Shown: positions 17,102 to 24,979 of the stretch, in pieces
How the letters are laid out: the number at the start of each line of letters is the position of its first letter
How positions within the stretch are numbered: the first letter of the stretch is position 1
Assembly (NCBI GenBank): GCA_034005525.1
Contig: JAVEUP010000004.1
Location: forward strand, 40,718-104,717
DNA: 64,000 nucleotides
Direction of reading: 5' to 3'
Source: PWXP01 sp034005525
Lineage (GTDB): Bacteria > Planctomycetota > Planctomycetia > Pirellulales > Thermoguttaceae
Made by a program: the position numbers and the translations under genes
Notes under the pieces: generated by a model
The model's database searches: none
Seen by the model: the letters and a program-made list of their open reading frames with translations, nothing else
Told to the model about the DNA's origin: nothing

Positions 17102-18112
17102 TCAGGAAATCGTCGGACACGTGATGCCTGGCCTGCTTGCCTTCCTCCACCGCTCGTGCAGCTTGAATGCGCCCCAGGTCAATCCGGCAAGGATCAGTCC
17201 CGTCACGACGGCTGCCACGGGGCCGACGCCTGTTCCGCCGCTGACCACCAACATGGGCCCCAGCGGCTGCGAGATCGGGTCAAGGATGTGTGCCGTCCTT
17301 TCGAGAATCCACGTGTCCGCGTGCGTCCAAGGCAACAGACCGCGAAACAGCACGATGACCCACGGATACAGCACGCCTCCACTGGGACCGGCCGACGTGA
17401 ACGTCCACCCAGCGTAGCCGAAGTACCACGGCGCAAAGAGCAGAAGCGGGAGCAACCCTACGTGAATGCACCAGCGCCGGAGCGCCTTTCGCCTCAACCA
17501 GGGCCAGAATGCGAAGAGGGTCAGACTCGTGAAGAACGCGGCCTCGAATAGCAGGTTCAACCAGTAGCGGCCGACGCGTTCCCACCGCGCTGCAAATTCC
17601 CGCTCGTCGTCGAGGTAAGCTTCATAGACTTTTTCGTCCTCCGATTTGATCTTCAAGAGCCACTCTTCCGCCATCCGTGCAAGAAACACTTCGGGATTCG
17701 CTCGAATGCCGGGCTCATCCTCTTTCAGAATGCGGCTGGCCCGCAGCACCCGCGGCGCGGGTTGCGGGCTGCCGGCGGCGGCCACGATGCTTTGCAGCAC
17801 GTCGGGATAGTCCGCCACCGCCTCAGCGCGTTCGACCCGGTAGAGAAGCCGACGGTGAAGGTCCTGGATGTAGTAGATGTACCAGCCGTCGCGCGGTTGG
17901 TAGCCCCCGCCCATCACCCCGTCCAGCGCGGCATCTCGCCCGCCCGGACCGACGCTGCACGCGAAATGCCAAAACGTCGCGGAGGTTCCCTTCTTGACGG
18001 GCGCCATCGGCTTGGCCAGCAGCAACAAGCCCGCCGCCTGCGCCGCGAACACCAGAGCCAGAACGGCGTACTTCCGAGGGAAGCGATAGAAATAACGGAC
18101 GATTTCTGCCAC
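17102..18112 (-). CDS. Integral membrane protein of unknown function
   Basis: Protein of 336 residues with one N-terminal membrane helix (YAVLALVFAAQAAGLLLLA, about 14-33), a soluble region of about 150 residues rich in charged residues, and four C-terminal helices (about 190-210, 220-242, 255-272, 298-320). The soluble part contains MGGGYQPRDGWYIYYIQDL and a conserved-looking FLARMAEEWLLKIKSEDEKV. No family was recognised. The start is GTG with GGAG about nine bases upstream. It is the downstream neighbour of a Tat-exported alanine racemase on the same strand with a 39-bp gap, but wait for evidence of co-transcription: the racemase lies downstream in coordinates and upstream in transcription. 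Could be part of an envelope or sorting function; this is only a guess. Confidence 0.6.
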   Translation of the reverse strand: MAEIVRYFYRFPRKYAVLALVFAAQAAGLLLLAKPMAPVKKGTSATFWHFACSVGPGGRDAALDGVMGGGYQPRDGWYIYYIQDLHRRLLYRVERAEAVADYPDVLQSIVAAAGSPQPAPRVLRASRILKEDEPGIRANPEVFLARMAEEWLLKIKSEDEKVYEAYLDDEREFAARWERVGRYWLNLLFEAAFFTSLTLFAFWPWLRRKALRRWCIHVGLLPLLLFAPWYFGYAGWTFTSAGPSGGVLYPWVIVLFRGLLPWTHADTWILERTAHILDPISQPLGPMLVVSGGTGVGPVAAVVTGLILAGLTWGAFKLHERWRKASRPGITCPTIS

Positions 18113-18151
18113 AGATCTCGACTCCGGGGAACACCTGATCGAGACCAGATG

Positions 18152-19393
18152 CTACGTCGTCGGCACGCGTCGAACGCGCGAGCCGAGTCCACTGACAATC
18201 TCGGGGACAATCGTACCGGCCAGCAGCGCCAGGTTGTCCGCACTGTTGGGCGCCTCGGTCTCACGGCTGATGACTTCCACCTCATCGCCCACCTTGGCCG
18301 CAGGCACGTCGGTCAGGTCGATGATGGTCTGGTCCATGCTCACCCGCCCTCGAACCGGCGCGTATTGCCCAACAACGCGCATTACGGCCTGGTTGGAGAG
18401 GGCCCGGCGGTATCCGTCGGCGTAGCCGATCGGCACCAGGCCCAACCTTGCAGGTCGCTTGAACTTGTACGTGAGGCCGTAGCCCACTTGCGAACCGGCC
18501 GGTACGTCCTTCACCTGTGCCAACCGGCTGACCACGCGCAGAGCGGGCCGAAGCGGCAAGACCCTGTGCATTTCATCGGACGGCTGGTAGCCATACATGG
18601 CGGTGCCCACGCGGACCATGTCGAAGTGTGACTCGGGCAAGTCGATCGTGGCGGCCGACGCGGCGGTATGGAGTATCACGCCCTTCGCCTCGGCGCCGCA
18701 CGCGCGGACGGCGGCGCGAAATCGTGCCAGTTGTCCCCGCGCATACGTCTTGTCCGCCGCGTCTGCAGTCGCATAGTGGGTGTAAATGCCGTCCAGTACA
18801 ATACCCGACTGCCGCCGTGCCTGGCGCACCAGGGCAGGCGCCAGGTCCGGCAGCACGCCCGAGCGGCCCATGCCGGTGTCGATCTTGATGTGTATCTTCG
18901 CGGGCTTCCCGACTTCCTCCGCCACGCTCGATATCCGCGCAAGGTCGCCGGACGCGGCGACCGTCAGAGTGATATCCTGCGCGATGAACTGCCGCAGCCT
19001 CTCGCGGGCCAGATCGCCATAGAAGCCACTTGCCATCAACAGCAGCAGCGGCAATTGACAACCCGACTGCCGCACGGCGAATGCCTCCTCGGGAGTGGCT
19101 ACCGCAAGCCAGTCGGCCTCAGGAATGATCGCATCCTTACACGCCGGCCAACCCAGGCTGAAGCAGTTCGCTTTGACCACCGCACAGAACTTGGTCGCCG
19201 GCTTCAACTCGCGCCGAATCAGCGCGATATTGTGTTTCAGGGCGGACGCGGAAACCTCAGCAACACAGTAGTCGTTCAACCCGATGCCGGCCATAGGAGC
19301 CGGCTGCTCCGCCCAGCCCCTACGTGTGACTCCGGCCAGGGCCGACGCGGCAGAGAACGCCAGGAACTTCCGGCGGGAAACTGAACTCTTCAT
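18152..19393 (-). CDS. Alanine racemase-family PLP enzyme with Tat signal
   Basis: Fold-III PLP enzyme of 413 residues. Twin-arginine leader SSVSRRKFLAFSAASALAG (residues 3-21), then the barrel with the PLP lysine in FCAVVKANCFSLG (about 70), IHIKIDTGMGRSG, the tyrosine block QVGYGLTYKFKRPARLG (about 304) and VPIGYADGYRRAL with GRVSMDQTIIDLTDVP. The usual VVKADAYGHG is altered to VVKANCFSLG, so the enzyme may prefer another substrate. Alanine racemases are normally cytoplasmic and serve peptidoglycan synthesis; the Tat leader predicts a periplasmic broad-spectrum racemase role instead. AAGGAG lies seven bases before the ATG at 19393, which supports this start over a longer frame through repeat DNA. 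Confidence 0.85.
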   Translation of the reverse strand: MKSSVSRRKFLAFSAASALAGVTRRGWAEQPAPMAGIGLNDYCVAEVSASALKHNIALIRRELKPATKFCAVVKANCFSLGWPACKDAIIPEADWLAVATPEEAFAVRQSGCQLPLLLLMASGFYGDLARERLRQFIAQDITLTVAASGDLARISSVAEEVGKPAKIHIKIDTGMGRSGVLPDLAPALVRQARRQSGIVLDGIYTHYATADAADKTYARGQLARFRAAVRACGAEAKGVILHTAASAATIDLPESHFDMVRVGTAMYGYQPSDEMHRVLPLRPALRVVSRLAQVKDVPAGSQVGYGLTYKFKRPARLGLVPIGYADGYRRALSNQAVMRVVGQYAPVRGRVSMDQTIIDLTDVPAAKVGDEVEVISRETEAPNSADNLALLAGTIVPEIVSGLGSRVRRVPTT

Positions 19394-19491
19394 AACAATA
19401 CTCCTTGACGGTCGGAACAGTCTTGCCTGGGATGCCCAAATCGCAAACTCCATCATCGTCAAGCGAAATCCGCTTGTCAACGGGCAAAGCC

Positions 19492-19630
19492 AAATGATTG
19501 GGCTCTCCCGTTTCTGGGTGCAGGATTTCCTGACGCGTGGGTGAACCCGGATGCTGAGACATCCGGAACCACCCACCCTACGCCTCTTCACCACTAGTTT
19601 GCACCCAGAAACGGAAGAGCCAATGATTGG
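19492..19630. repeat. R3 palindromic element, complete copy a
   Basis: The outer arms contain CCCGTTTCTGGGTGCA (left) and TGCACCCAGAAACGG (right). The centre is a hairpin core, GTGGGTGAACCCGGATG / CATCCGGAACCACCCAC, about 19537-19581. The same core recurs at 22750, 46768 and 60755, and the same outer arms at 60707 and 42404. No open frame. Together with R2 copy a it fills the gap between the racemase and the next oxidoreductase. Confidence 0.85.
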
Positions 19631-19637
19631 GTTCCCG

Positions 19638-19713
19638 CAAACGTGGAGCAACCTTCCAGGTTGCGAAGGCGGACTCAAATGCCTCGGCAAGCAGGATGCT
19701 GGCCCCACGTTTG
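19638..19713 (+). repeat. R2 element, copy a (76 bp)
   Basis: Bounded by perfect 9-bp inverted ends CAAACGTGG / CCACGTTTG, with an internal hairpin GCAACC-TTCCA-GGTTGC. An element of exactly the same length, about four-fifths identical and inverted, lies at 57900-57975. Noncoding. Confidence 0.75.
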
Positions 19714-19728
19714 AAGTCCGGCAAAACG

Positions 19729-21087
19729 CTAGACCTCCTTCGGCAGCAGGTATGGCGCACGGTACTCCGGCTGATTCAACATGGCATCGGCCTCATCATC
19801 GCCAAGTACCTTCTCGGTGGCCGGGTCAAAGCGGAGCGGCCGGCCCACCTGCCACGAGGTCCGGGCCAACAGGCACATGGCCATCGACTTGTGCGCCTCC
19901 TCGACATCGGCGTTGAGCAGCTTGTGATCGCGGGCACGGATGGCCTTGACCCAGTTCTGAAAGTGAGGCGTATTGGACATCGAGCGTGACGGGTCCATCT
20001 TCGATGGCCCCGGTTCACACTTCGGCCCGAAGAAGCTGTAGTAGCTCGTGTAGTCGGGGAATATCTGGTAACCCTTGTCACCAAAGAAGATCGTCCCGAC
20101 GGGGAAGTTGGGCTGCACGAAGGGATACTCGTCGCGGAACCCGGCCTCGCTGTTGGTGTACCACGAGCGGTGCTCATAGGTGACCAGGGGCTTGTTGCCC
20201 TCGAACTGGAAGGTAATGGCAACATGGGTGGGGCAGGTACGGTCGTCCTCATGGACATAGTTGCCGCCGGTGGCGTTGACGAATACGGGATGCTGCTGAA
20301 GCCCCAACCCCCAACGGAGGATGTCCACCTCGTGGACCGCCTGGTTGGCGAAGCAGCCGCTGGACAGCTCCAGGTTCCAGTACCAGCGGCGGTGCCAGAA
20401 TTGACTGTACGGGCGCAGCGGCTTCGGTCCCAGCCACTTGTCCCAGTCGAGCCCCTCGGGTACTTCGGCAGGCGTGACTGTGCCCAGATTCCCTCGCAGC
20501 TTGTAGTCAAGCCCGCGGCCCATGTACAGGTCACCAATCAGGCCGTCGTGGAGTTGCTGGATGCCCTCGCGGATGTTGGGGCTAGAACGGTTTTGGGTTC
20601 CGTGCTGGACCATGCGGTTGTACTTCCGGGCGGCGGCGACCATCTGTCGGCCTTCGAGAAGGTTGTGGGTACCCGGCTTCTCGACGAATACGTCTTTGCC
20701 TGCCTGGCAGGCCCAGATGGTCGACAGTGCGTGCCAGCGGTCTCCGAGGCCGTTGGTCACCGCGTCGATGGACTTGTCGTCGAACATCTTACGCATATCG
20801 TCGTAGACGGCCAGCTCGAGCCCTTCGAGATGCGGTTTGTAGAGTTCGTTGGCCCGGGCAAGTTTCTTCTGATCGCAGTCACAAACGGCCACGATCTTCA
20901 CGTTCTCCGGGGCCATTTCGGCCAGCGCGGCCACCAAGCTGTTCATGCGCCCGCCAAGCCCCAGCAGGCCCACGCGAAGCTGGTCGTTGGGGTTGCGCTC
21001 CTTGGCAATGGCCGGGGCAGCTACCATGACACTACCCGCAACCGCCGCCGTCGACTTCAGAAAGTTCCGCCGATTTGTGTTCTTCAT
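19729..21087 (-). CDS. Gfo/Idh/MocA family oxidoreductase, Tat-exported
   Basis: Exported NAD(P)-dependent oxidoreductase of 452 residues. Tat leader MKNTNRRNFLKSTAAVAGS, nucleotide-binding LRVGLLGLGGRMNSL (about 37-51), conserved VEKPGTHNLLEGR (Lys near 135) and the C-terminal GGNYVHEDDRTCPTHVAI region. GGAGA six bases before the ATG at 21087 supports the start; a longer in-frame extension has no leader. Similar to the group annotated in planctomycetes as inositol 2-dehydrogenase-like, but exported. Substrate unknown. Paralogous with the genes at 9832 and 24980 and not especially close to either. Confidence 0.9.
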   Translation of the reverse strand: MKNTNRRNFLKSTAAVAGSVMVAAPAIAKERNPNDQLRVGLLGLGGRMNSLVAALAEMAPENVKIVAVCDCDQKKLARANELYKPHLEGLELAVYDDMRKMFDDKSIDAVTNGLGDRWHALSTIWACQAGKDVFVEKPGTHNLLEGRQMVAAARKYNRMVQHGTQNRSSPNIREGIQQLHDGLIGDLYMGRGLDYKLRGNLGTVTPAEVPEGLDWDKWLGPKPLRPYSQFWHRRWYWNLELSSGCFANQAVHEVDILRWGLGLQQHPVFVNATGGNYVHEDDRTCPTHVAITFQFEGNKPLVTYEHRSWYTNSEAGFRDEYPFVQPNFPVGTIFFGDKGYQIFPDYTSYYSFFGPKCEPGPSKMDPSRSMSNTPHFQNWVKAIRARDHKLLNADVEEAHKSMAMCLLARTSWQVGRPLRFDPATEKVLGDDEADAMLNQPEYRAPYLLPKEV

Positions 21088-21407
21088 GGCTGGTCTCCAA
21101 GGGATACCTGTAATCTTGCTTTCATTGTTGCTTCTGGTCCATGCTGGAGTCAACTGCGCAATACACATGCCGCGCACCGCGTCTTCCATCGGCCAATGCA
21201 ACCACACTACTTGGCAATACGAACCTCAATGTACCAGATTTGGAACAGCTAATCAATCGTTTCGGTGGAGGAGCGATTGACAAGGGATGCCGTTTGTGAT
21301 ACACAGCGCCGCTGCATTCTCCCGGTTTTCCCGACAGTCCTGCTGCGGGTCTTGGGAAGGCATGCCTGCTGTAATGAAGGGCACTGTTTCTCAGAAAGAA
21401 GGACCTT
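21088..21407. promoter_or_regulatory. Divergent intergenic region with possible sigma-70 promoter
   Basis: Separates the oxidoreductase (left) from the nucleotide-sugar dehydrogenase (right). A perfect TTGACA (21277-21282) is followed after 17 bp by TACACA (21300-21305), a weak -10, on the plus strand, about 100 bp before the dehydrogenase ATG. No repeat was recognised. Confidence 0.3.
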
Positions 21408-22751
21408 ATGGCTACCACGGAAGAACATGAGTCCGCCGCTGCGCTGCGGCAGAAGATCGACGGAAAGACGGCATTGGTGGGGATTATCGGCTTGGGATAC
21501 GTCGGCTTGCCGCTGGTGCGGGCGTTCGAGGCCGCGGGATTCCGTACGATTGGCTACGACGTCGATCCGGCCAAGGTGGAGCGGCTGCAAGCAGGTGAGA
21601 GCTACATCGAGCATATTCCCGGCGAGTGGATCGGCCGCTGTGTGGCAAAGGGGACCTTCGAGCCTACGGCCGAAATGGGCAGGCTGGGCGAGGCCGACGC
21701 GCTGCTGATTTGCGTCCCCACGCCCCTTTCCGACAGCCGAGACCCCGACCTCGCCTATGTTCAGCACACGACCGAGGCAATCGCCCGCACGCTCCGCCCG
21801 GGGCAGCTTGTCGTGCTGGAAAGTACAACCTATCCCGGCACCACGCGCGACGTGATGCTGCCGATTCTTGCCGCAACGAGGCTGGCCGTGGGGAGGGACT
21901 TCTTCCTGGCCTATTCGCCGGAACGGGAGGACCCGGGCAACCCGACTTACTCGGCGGAGAAGATTCCGAAAGTGGTGGGCGGCATGGACCCGGCCAGTTG
22001 CGAGTTGGCAGTAGCCCTGTACCGGCATGCGGTAGTGCAAGTGGTGCCGGTAAGCTGCTGCGAGGTGGCCGAGGCTTCGAAAATTCTCGAAAACACTTAC
22101 CGGTCGGTGAACATCGCGATGGTCAACGAGCTGAAGATGCTTTTCGACCGGCTAGGCATCGACGTGTGGGAAGTGATCGAGGCGGCCAAGACGAAGCCGT
22201 TCGGGTTTCAGGCGTTCTATCCCGGCCCGGGTCTCGGCGGACACTGCATCCCAATCGACCCGTTCTATTTGAGTTGGGTTGCCAGGAAGCACGGCATGCC
22301 CACACGATTTATCGAATTGGCCGGTGAGATCAATACGAGCATGCCGCGCTACGTGATCGGGCGGCTCATGGAAGCGCTGAACGAACAGGGCAAGCCGCTG
22401 AAGGGAAGCGCCATTTGCGTACTGGGCGTTGCCTACAAGCGCGACGTGGACGACACGCGCGAAAGCCCGTCGTTCGAACTGATCGATCGCCTACTGGCCG
22501 CCGGAGCCGAAGTGAGCTACAGCGACCCGCACGTGCCGCGACTGCCTCGCAAGCGCCATTACGATTTTTCCACCTGGTCCAGCAAGGACCTGACGCCGGA
22601 GTTTCTTGCCGCCCAGGACGCCGTGCTCATCGCCACCGACCACTCGGCGTACGACTACGAGCAAATTGCCCGCCACGCGCCCCTGGTGCTCGATACCCGC
22701 AACGCAACTAAACACGTTGCAGTGGGGCGGGACAAAATCTGGAAGGCATAG
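21408..22751 (+). CDS. UDP-GlcNAc/ManNAc 6-dehydrogenase-type nucleotide-sugar dehydrogenase
   Basis: Oxidises a UDP-sugar to the uronic acid in two NAD-dependent steps, for surface polysaccharide synthesis. Length (447 aa) and all three UDPG_MGDP_dh domains are complete: N-terminal GIIGLGYVGLPLVRAFEAAG (about 25-44), central STTYPGTTRD and SPEREDPGN, KILENTYRSVNIAMVNEL, the catalytic cysteine in GPGLGGHCIPIDPFY (about Cys280) and the C-terminal VAYKRDVDDTRESPSFELI. The SPEREDPGN and GPGLGGHCIPIDP patterns fit the WbpA/UDP-N-acetylglucosamine 6-dehydrogenase group better than UDP-glucose dehydrogenase. AAGGA precedes the ATG by four to five bases. It may supply sugars together with the epimerase at 4606, though the two are far apart. 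Confidence 0.92.
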   Translation: MATTEEHESAAALRQKIDGKTALVGIIGLGYVGLPLVRAFEAAGFRTIGYDVDPAKVERLQAGESYIEHIPGEWIGRCVAKGTFEPTAEMGRLGEADALLICVPTPLSDSRDPDLAYVQHTTEAIARTLRPGQLVVLESTTYPGTTRDVMLPILAATRLAVGRDFFLAYSPEREDPGNPTYSAEKIPKVVGGMDPASCELAVALYRHAVVQVVPVSCCEVAEASKILENTYRSVNIAMVNELKMLFDRLGIDVWEVIEAAKTKPFGFQAFYPGPGLGGHCIPIDPFYLSWVARKHGMPTRFIELAGEINTSMPRYVIGRLMEALNEQGKPLKGSAICVLGVAYKRDVDDTRESPSFELIDRLLAAGAEVSYSDPHVPRLPRKRHYDFSTWSSKDLTPEFLAAQDAVLIATDHSAYDYEQIARHAPLVLDTRNATKHVAVGRDKIWKA

Positions 22752-22797
22752 GGTGGGTGGTTCCGGCTGCCAAAGCAGCCTTACTTCACCCACGCGC
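22750..22797. repeat. R3 hairpin core, isolated copy
   Basis: Starts within the last codons of the dehydrogenase gene and contains GGTGGGTGGTTCCGGCTG, a short loop, CAGCC and TTCACCCACGCG. It has the CTG/CAG version of the stem tip. It may act as a transcription terminator for the dehydrogenase gene. Confidence 0.65.
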
Positions 22798-22905
22798 ATG
22801 CTCCTGATGCGCGCCACAGGCCGTTTCCGCTGTTTGTAGGTCCCGCGAGCCGAGCGGGACCGTCATGCATCACCACGGCAAGTCCCGCTACACCGGCGAC
22901 CGTGG

Positions 22906-23907
22906 CTATTTGGGGAAGAACGGGAACAGCTTCCGGATGTCCTCGGCGCTGGGCCGTCGGCCGTACTCGCAAATCTCGAATGCCTCGGCGTACTGTACCT
23001 TCTTGCCCGCCTCTTCACCGTAAAGCTCGATGAGCTTGTCGCGGTACTTGTCAGCGATACCGGCGAAGCGGCGGCGGAAGTTCGCGCGGACCTGCTCGCG
23101 CTTCTTCTCCCGCTCGGCAGGATCGTCGAGCGCCGGGTTCGGCTTGCCCAACGCCCCACCCTCGACAAATTGGGATTCCATGACCACCAGGGATTCGACC
23201 TTCTTGTCGATCACGTCGTCAATGGCCACGACGATATCGGCGCGGAACGGCGCCGGGTACTGGAACCCGTCGTAAGAGAACAGAAACACCGGATTCCTTG
23301 GCAAAGGCGGGACATCAGGGCAGAAGAACGGGACCCCCACCATGAACGCGCAGTCCTGCATCAACACGCCCACGTAGCGGTGGTCGGGGTGGTAGTCGTT
23401 GGGCCGGTGACCGATGACGATATCGGCATTCCAACGGCGGATGATGCGCGTGAGCGTGCGGCGGTTTTCAAGCGTCGGTTCCAACTCGCCGTCGTGGATA
23501 TCGAGTACGGTGGCCGTCGTGCCGAGAATCCTCGACGCTTCTTCCACCTCGGCGGTGCGCCGCTGCGCCAGCGCACCGCCAGCCATGGCGAAATGGCCGA
23601 TATCGCCGTTGGTGACCGAGACCATTTGCACGTCGTGGCCCTGGGCGGCCCACATGGCGCCCACTCCGCCCGCGCGGATCTCTGCGTCGTCGGGATGGGC
23701 GCCGAAAACGACAATCCCCAACTTGCCGTCTTCCCGGTCGCGCACTGCGCCTACCGGGTTGCCGGCGGCCCGCCCAGCCGCAGGTTTGGCTGCCTCGTCG
23801 GCGTTTGCCCGCCAACCTCCTGGCTCACTCGGGGAAGACAGGGCTACTGTCCCGATAAAGATCACTGAAGCAAGCAATCGGGGCGGCAAGGACGACAGTT
23901 TACGCAT
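22906..23907 (-). CDS. PIG-L/LmbE family deacetylase, secreted
   Basis: Zinc-dependent N-deacetylase of 333 residues. Signal peptide (LLASVIFIGTVALSS), then VVFGAHPDDAEIRAGG (about 66-81) with the zinc-binding His-Pro-Asp-Asp, HDVQMVSVTNGDIGH, VIGHRPNDYHPDHRYVG with the third zinc ligand His (about 170-175), and a C-terminal region that appears complete. GGGAGA seven bases before the ATG at 23907 supports this start. Family members remove acetyl from N-acetylglucosamine-containing glycans; export suggests an external aminosugar polymer as substrate, which is inference. Confidence 0.88.
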   Translation of the reverse strand: MRKLSSLPPRLLASVIFIGTVALSSPSEPGGWRANADEAAKPAAGRAAGNPVGAVRDREDGKLGIVVFGAHPDDAEIRAGGVGAMWAAQGHDVQMVSVTNGDIGHFAMAGGALAQRRTAEVEEASRILGTTATVLDIHDGELEPTLENRRTLTRIIRRWNADIVIGHRPNDYHPDHRYVGVLMQDCAFMVGVPFFCPDVPPLPRNPVFLFSYDGFQYPAPFRADIVVAIDDVIDKKVESLVVMESQFVEGGALGKPNPALDDPAEREKKREQVRANFRRRFAGIADKYRDKLIELYGEEAGKKVQYAEAFEICEYGRRPSAEDIRKLFPFFPK

Positions 23908-24108
23908 GACTAAGTCTCCCATAATGCGAAGCGGACACAACAGACAAACACACCGGAGTTCCCTGCCAGTATACTCTCCGGCTACCCGGCGCTCCAGGGC
24001 GCGCGCCCTCGTTTTGTACAGAAGTTTGGAGTCGCAGGAAGGGCCACCTGCGGGCTCGCCCCGCCGGAGCCGTGGTCAGTCGGCTGAACGAGGACGGTTC
24101 ACCTGAAT

Positions 24109-24158
24109 ATCGCCCCTGCACGCTGCCGCCTCCAGCGGCGGCAGCGTGCAGGGGCGAT
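24109..24158. terminator. Perfect 22-bp hairpin, possible terminator or repeat
   Basis: Two fully complementary 22-nt arms (each containing CCCCTGCACGCTGCCGCC or its complement) around the 6-nt loop TCCAGC. It lies between the toxin gene and the deacetylase gene, both on the minus strand. There is no clear T tract on either side, so a Rho-independent terminator is uncertain; it may be another palindromic repeat. The rest of the 389-bp gap shows no gene. Confidence 0.5.
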
Positions 24159-24296
24159 AGGGAGCCCGGGCGCCGTCTTAGCCGCCTGACAACCGCTCCA
24201 GGCCGGGCAAGCCGGCCGGTGGCGGCCAGGACTTGCGTACGACAATGGGGGCGCGCGCACGAGGGCATTGGGAGACATGAGCAACGCATTGTTGCG

Positions 24297-24608
24297 TTAC
24301 TCCGAGTCGGCCCGCTCACGCCATTTCGCTGGATTGGTTGCGGAGTGGAAGACCCCCAGCAAGAAGACGGTTTGTTCCCGAATTCGAAACAGAACAAGGT
24401 ATGGAAACTTGGGCACGCGAGCGAAGCGAAAGTCGGCATCGTCGAATGCTTGCGGAAAGACTTCGGGCATACGGGCAATGTCGTCGAATCGAGCGTCCAC
24501 AATCGCACGAAACCGCCAGCCCAAACCCGTGGATCGGGCCTCGTACCAATCGATGGCAGCGGAGAGATCGTCAGCCACCTGCGGATGGTAACGAAGATGT
24601 CTAGCCAT
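24297..24608 (-). CDS. RelE/ParE-type toxin
   Basis: Small toxin of the RelE/ParE superfamily, 103 residues. RYHPQVADDLSAAIDWYEAR followed by FRAIVDARFDDIARMPEVFP and the C-terminal FPYLVLFRIREQTVFLLGVF HS motif are typical of the plasmid-stabilisation ParE group. The ATG at 24608 overlaps the last 8 bp of the upstream antitoxin gene (ATGGCTAG), indicating translational coupling. ParE proteins usually poison DNA gyrase and RelE proteins cleave mRNA; the sequence does not decide which. Confidence 0.85.
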   Translation of the reverse strand: MARHLRYHPQVADDLSAAIDWYEARSTGLGWRFRAIVDARFDDIARMPEVFPQAFDDADFRFARVPKFPYLVLFRIREQTVFLLGVFHSATNPAKWRERADSE

Positions 24609-24822
24609 TGCTTGAGTCGACGCGCTGCCAAAGCTGCTCACGAGTCAACGCGATTGACGGGTCGGTATCCAACTCGTCGGCGCGACGTTGTGCTTCCCGC
24701 CGATGCCAGTCGGGCAAGGGGAATCGTTCCTCCGACTGGCCGATGTCGTCCCAAAGCTCCTCGACGACGCGTAGTTTCTCGGCGACGGGCAATGCGCGAA
24801 GATGCTGCAGTTGCGGATGCAT
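24601..24822 (-). CDS. Antitoxin, addiction-module component family
   Basis: Acidic 73-residue protein of the addiction-module component family that partners RelE/ParE toxins: LRALPVAEKLRVVEELWDDI, then LPDWHRREAQRRADELDTDP and a C-terminal LTREQLWQRV. The pattern LPxxEKLxxVEELWDDI is diagnostic. GAGG sits seven bases before the ATG. It is the first gene of a two-gene module with the toxin at 24297. Confidence 0.85.
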   Translation of the reverse strand: MHPQLQHLRALPVAEKLRVVEELWDDIGQSEERFPLPDWHRREAQRRADELDTDPSIALTREQLWQRVDSSNG

Positions 24823-24979
24823 TTGTACACCTCAAAGCCGGAACGCGATTCGGCCGGACAGAATCTCCAATCCGAGCCGTTGGCTCCTAAACGTGGAAAA
24901 CAATCTTTAGTCTACAAGGAAACCCTGAGATGGTCAACCGTCACCAACTCCCGTCAGAACTGACCAGTACAATGTCTGT

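Noticed and set aside
24109..24158. Riboswitch or attenuator in front of the deacetylase gene
   Set aside because: It is a plain perfect hairpin with no conserved riboswitch elements; kept only as a possible terminator or repeat.
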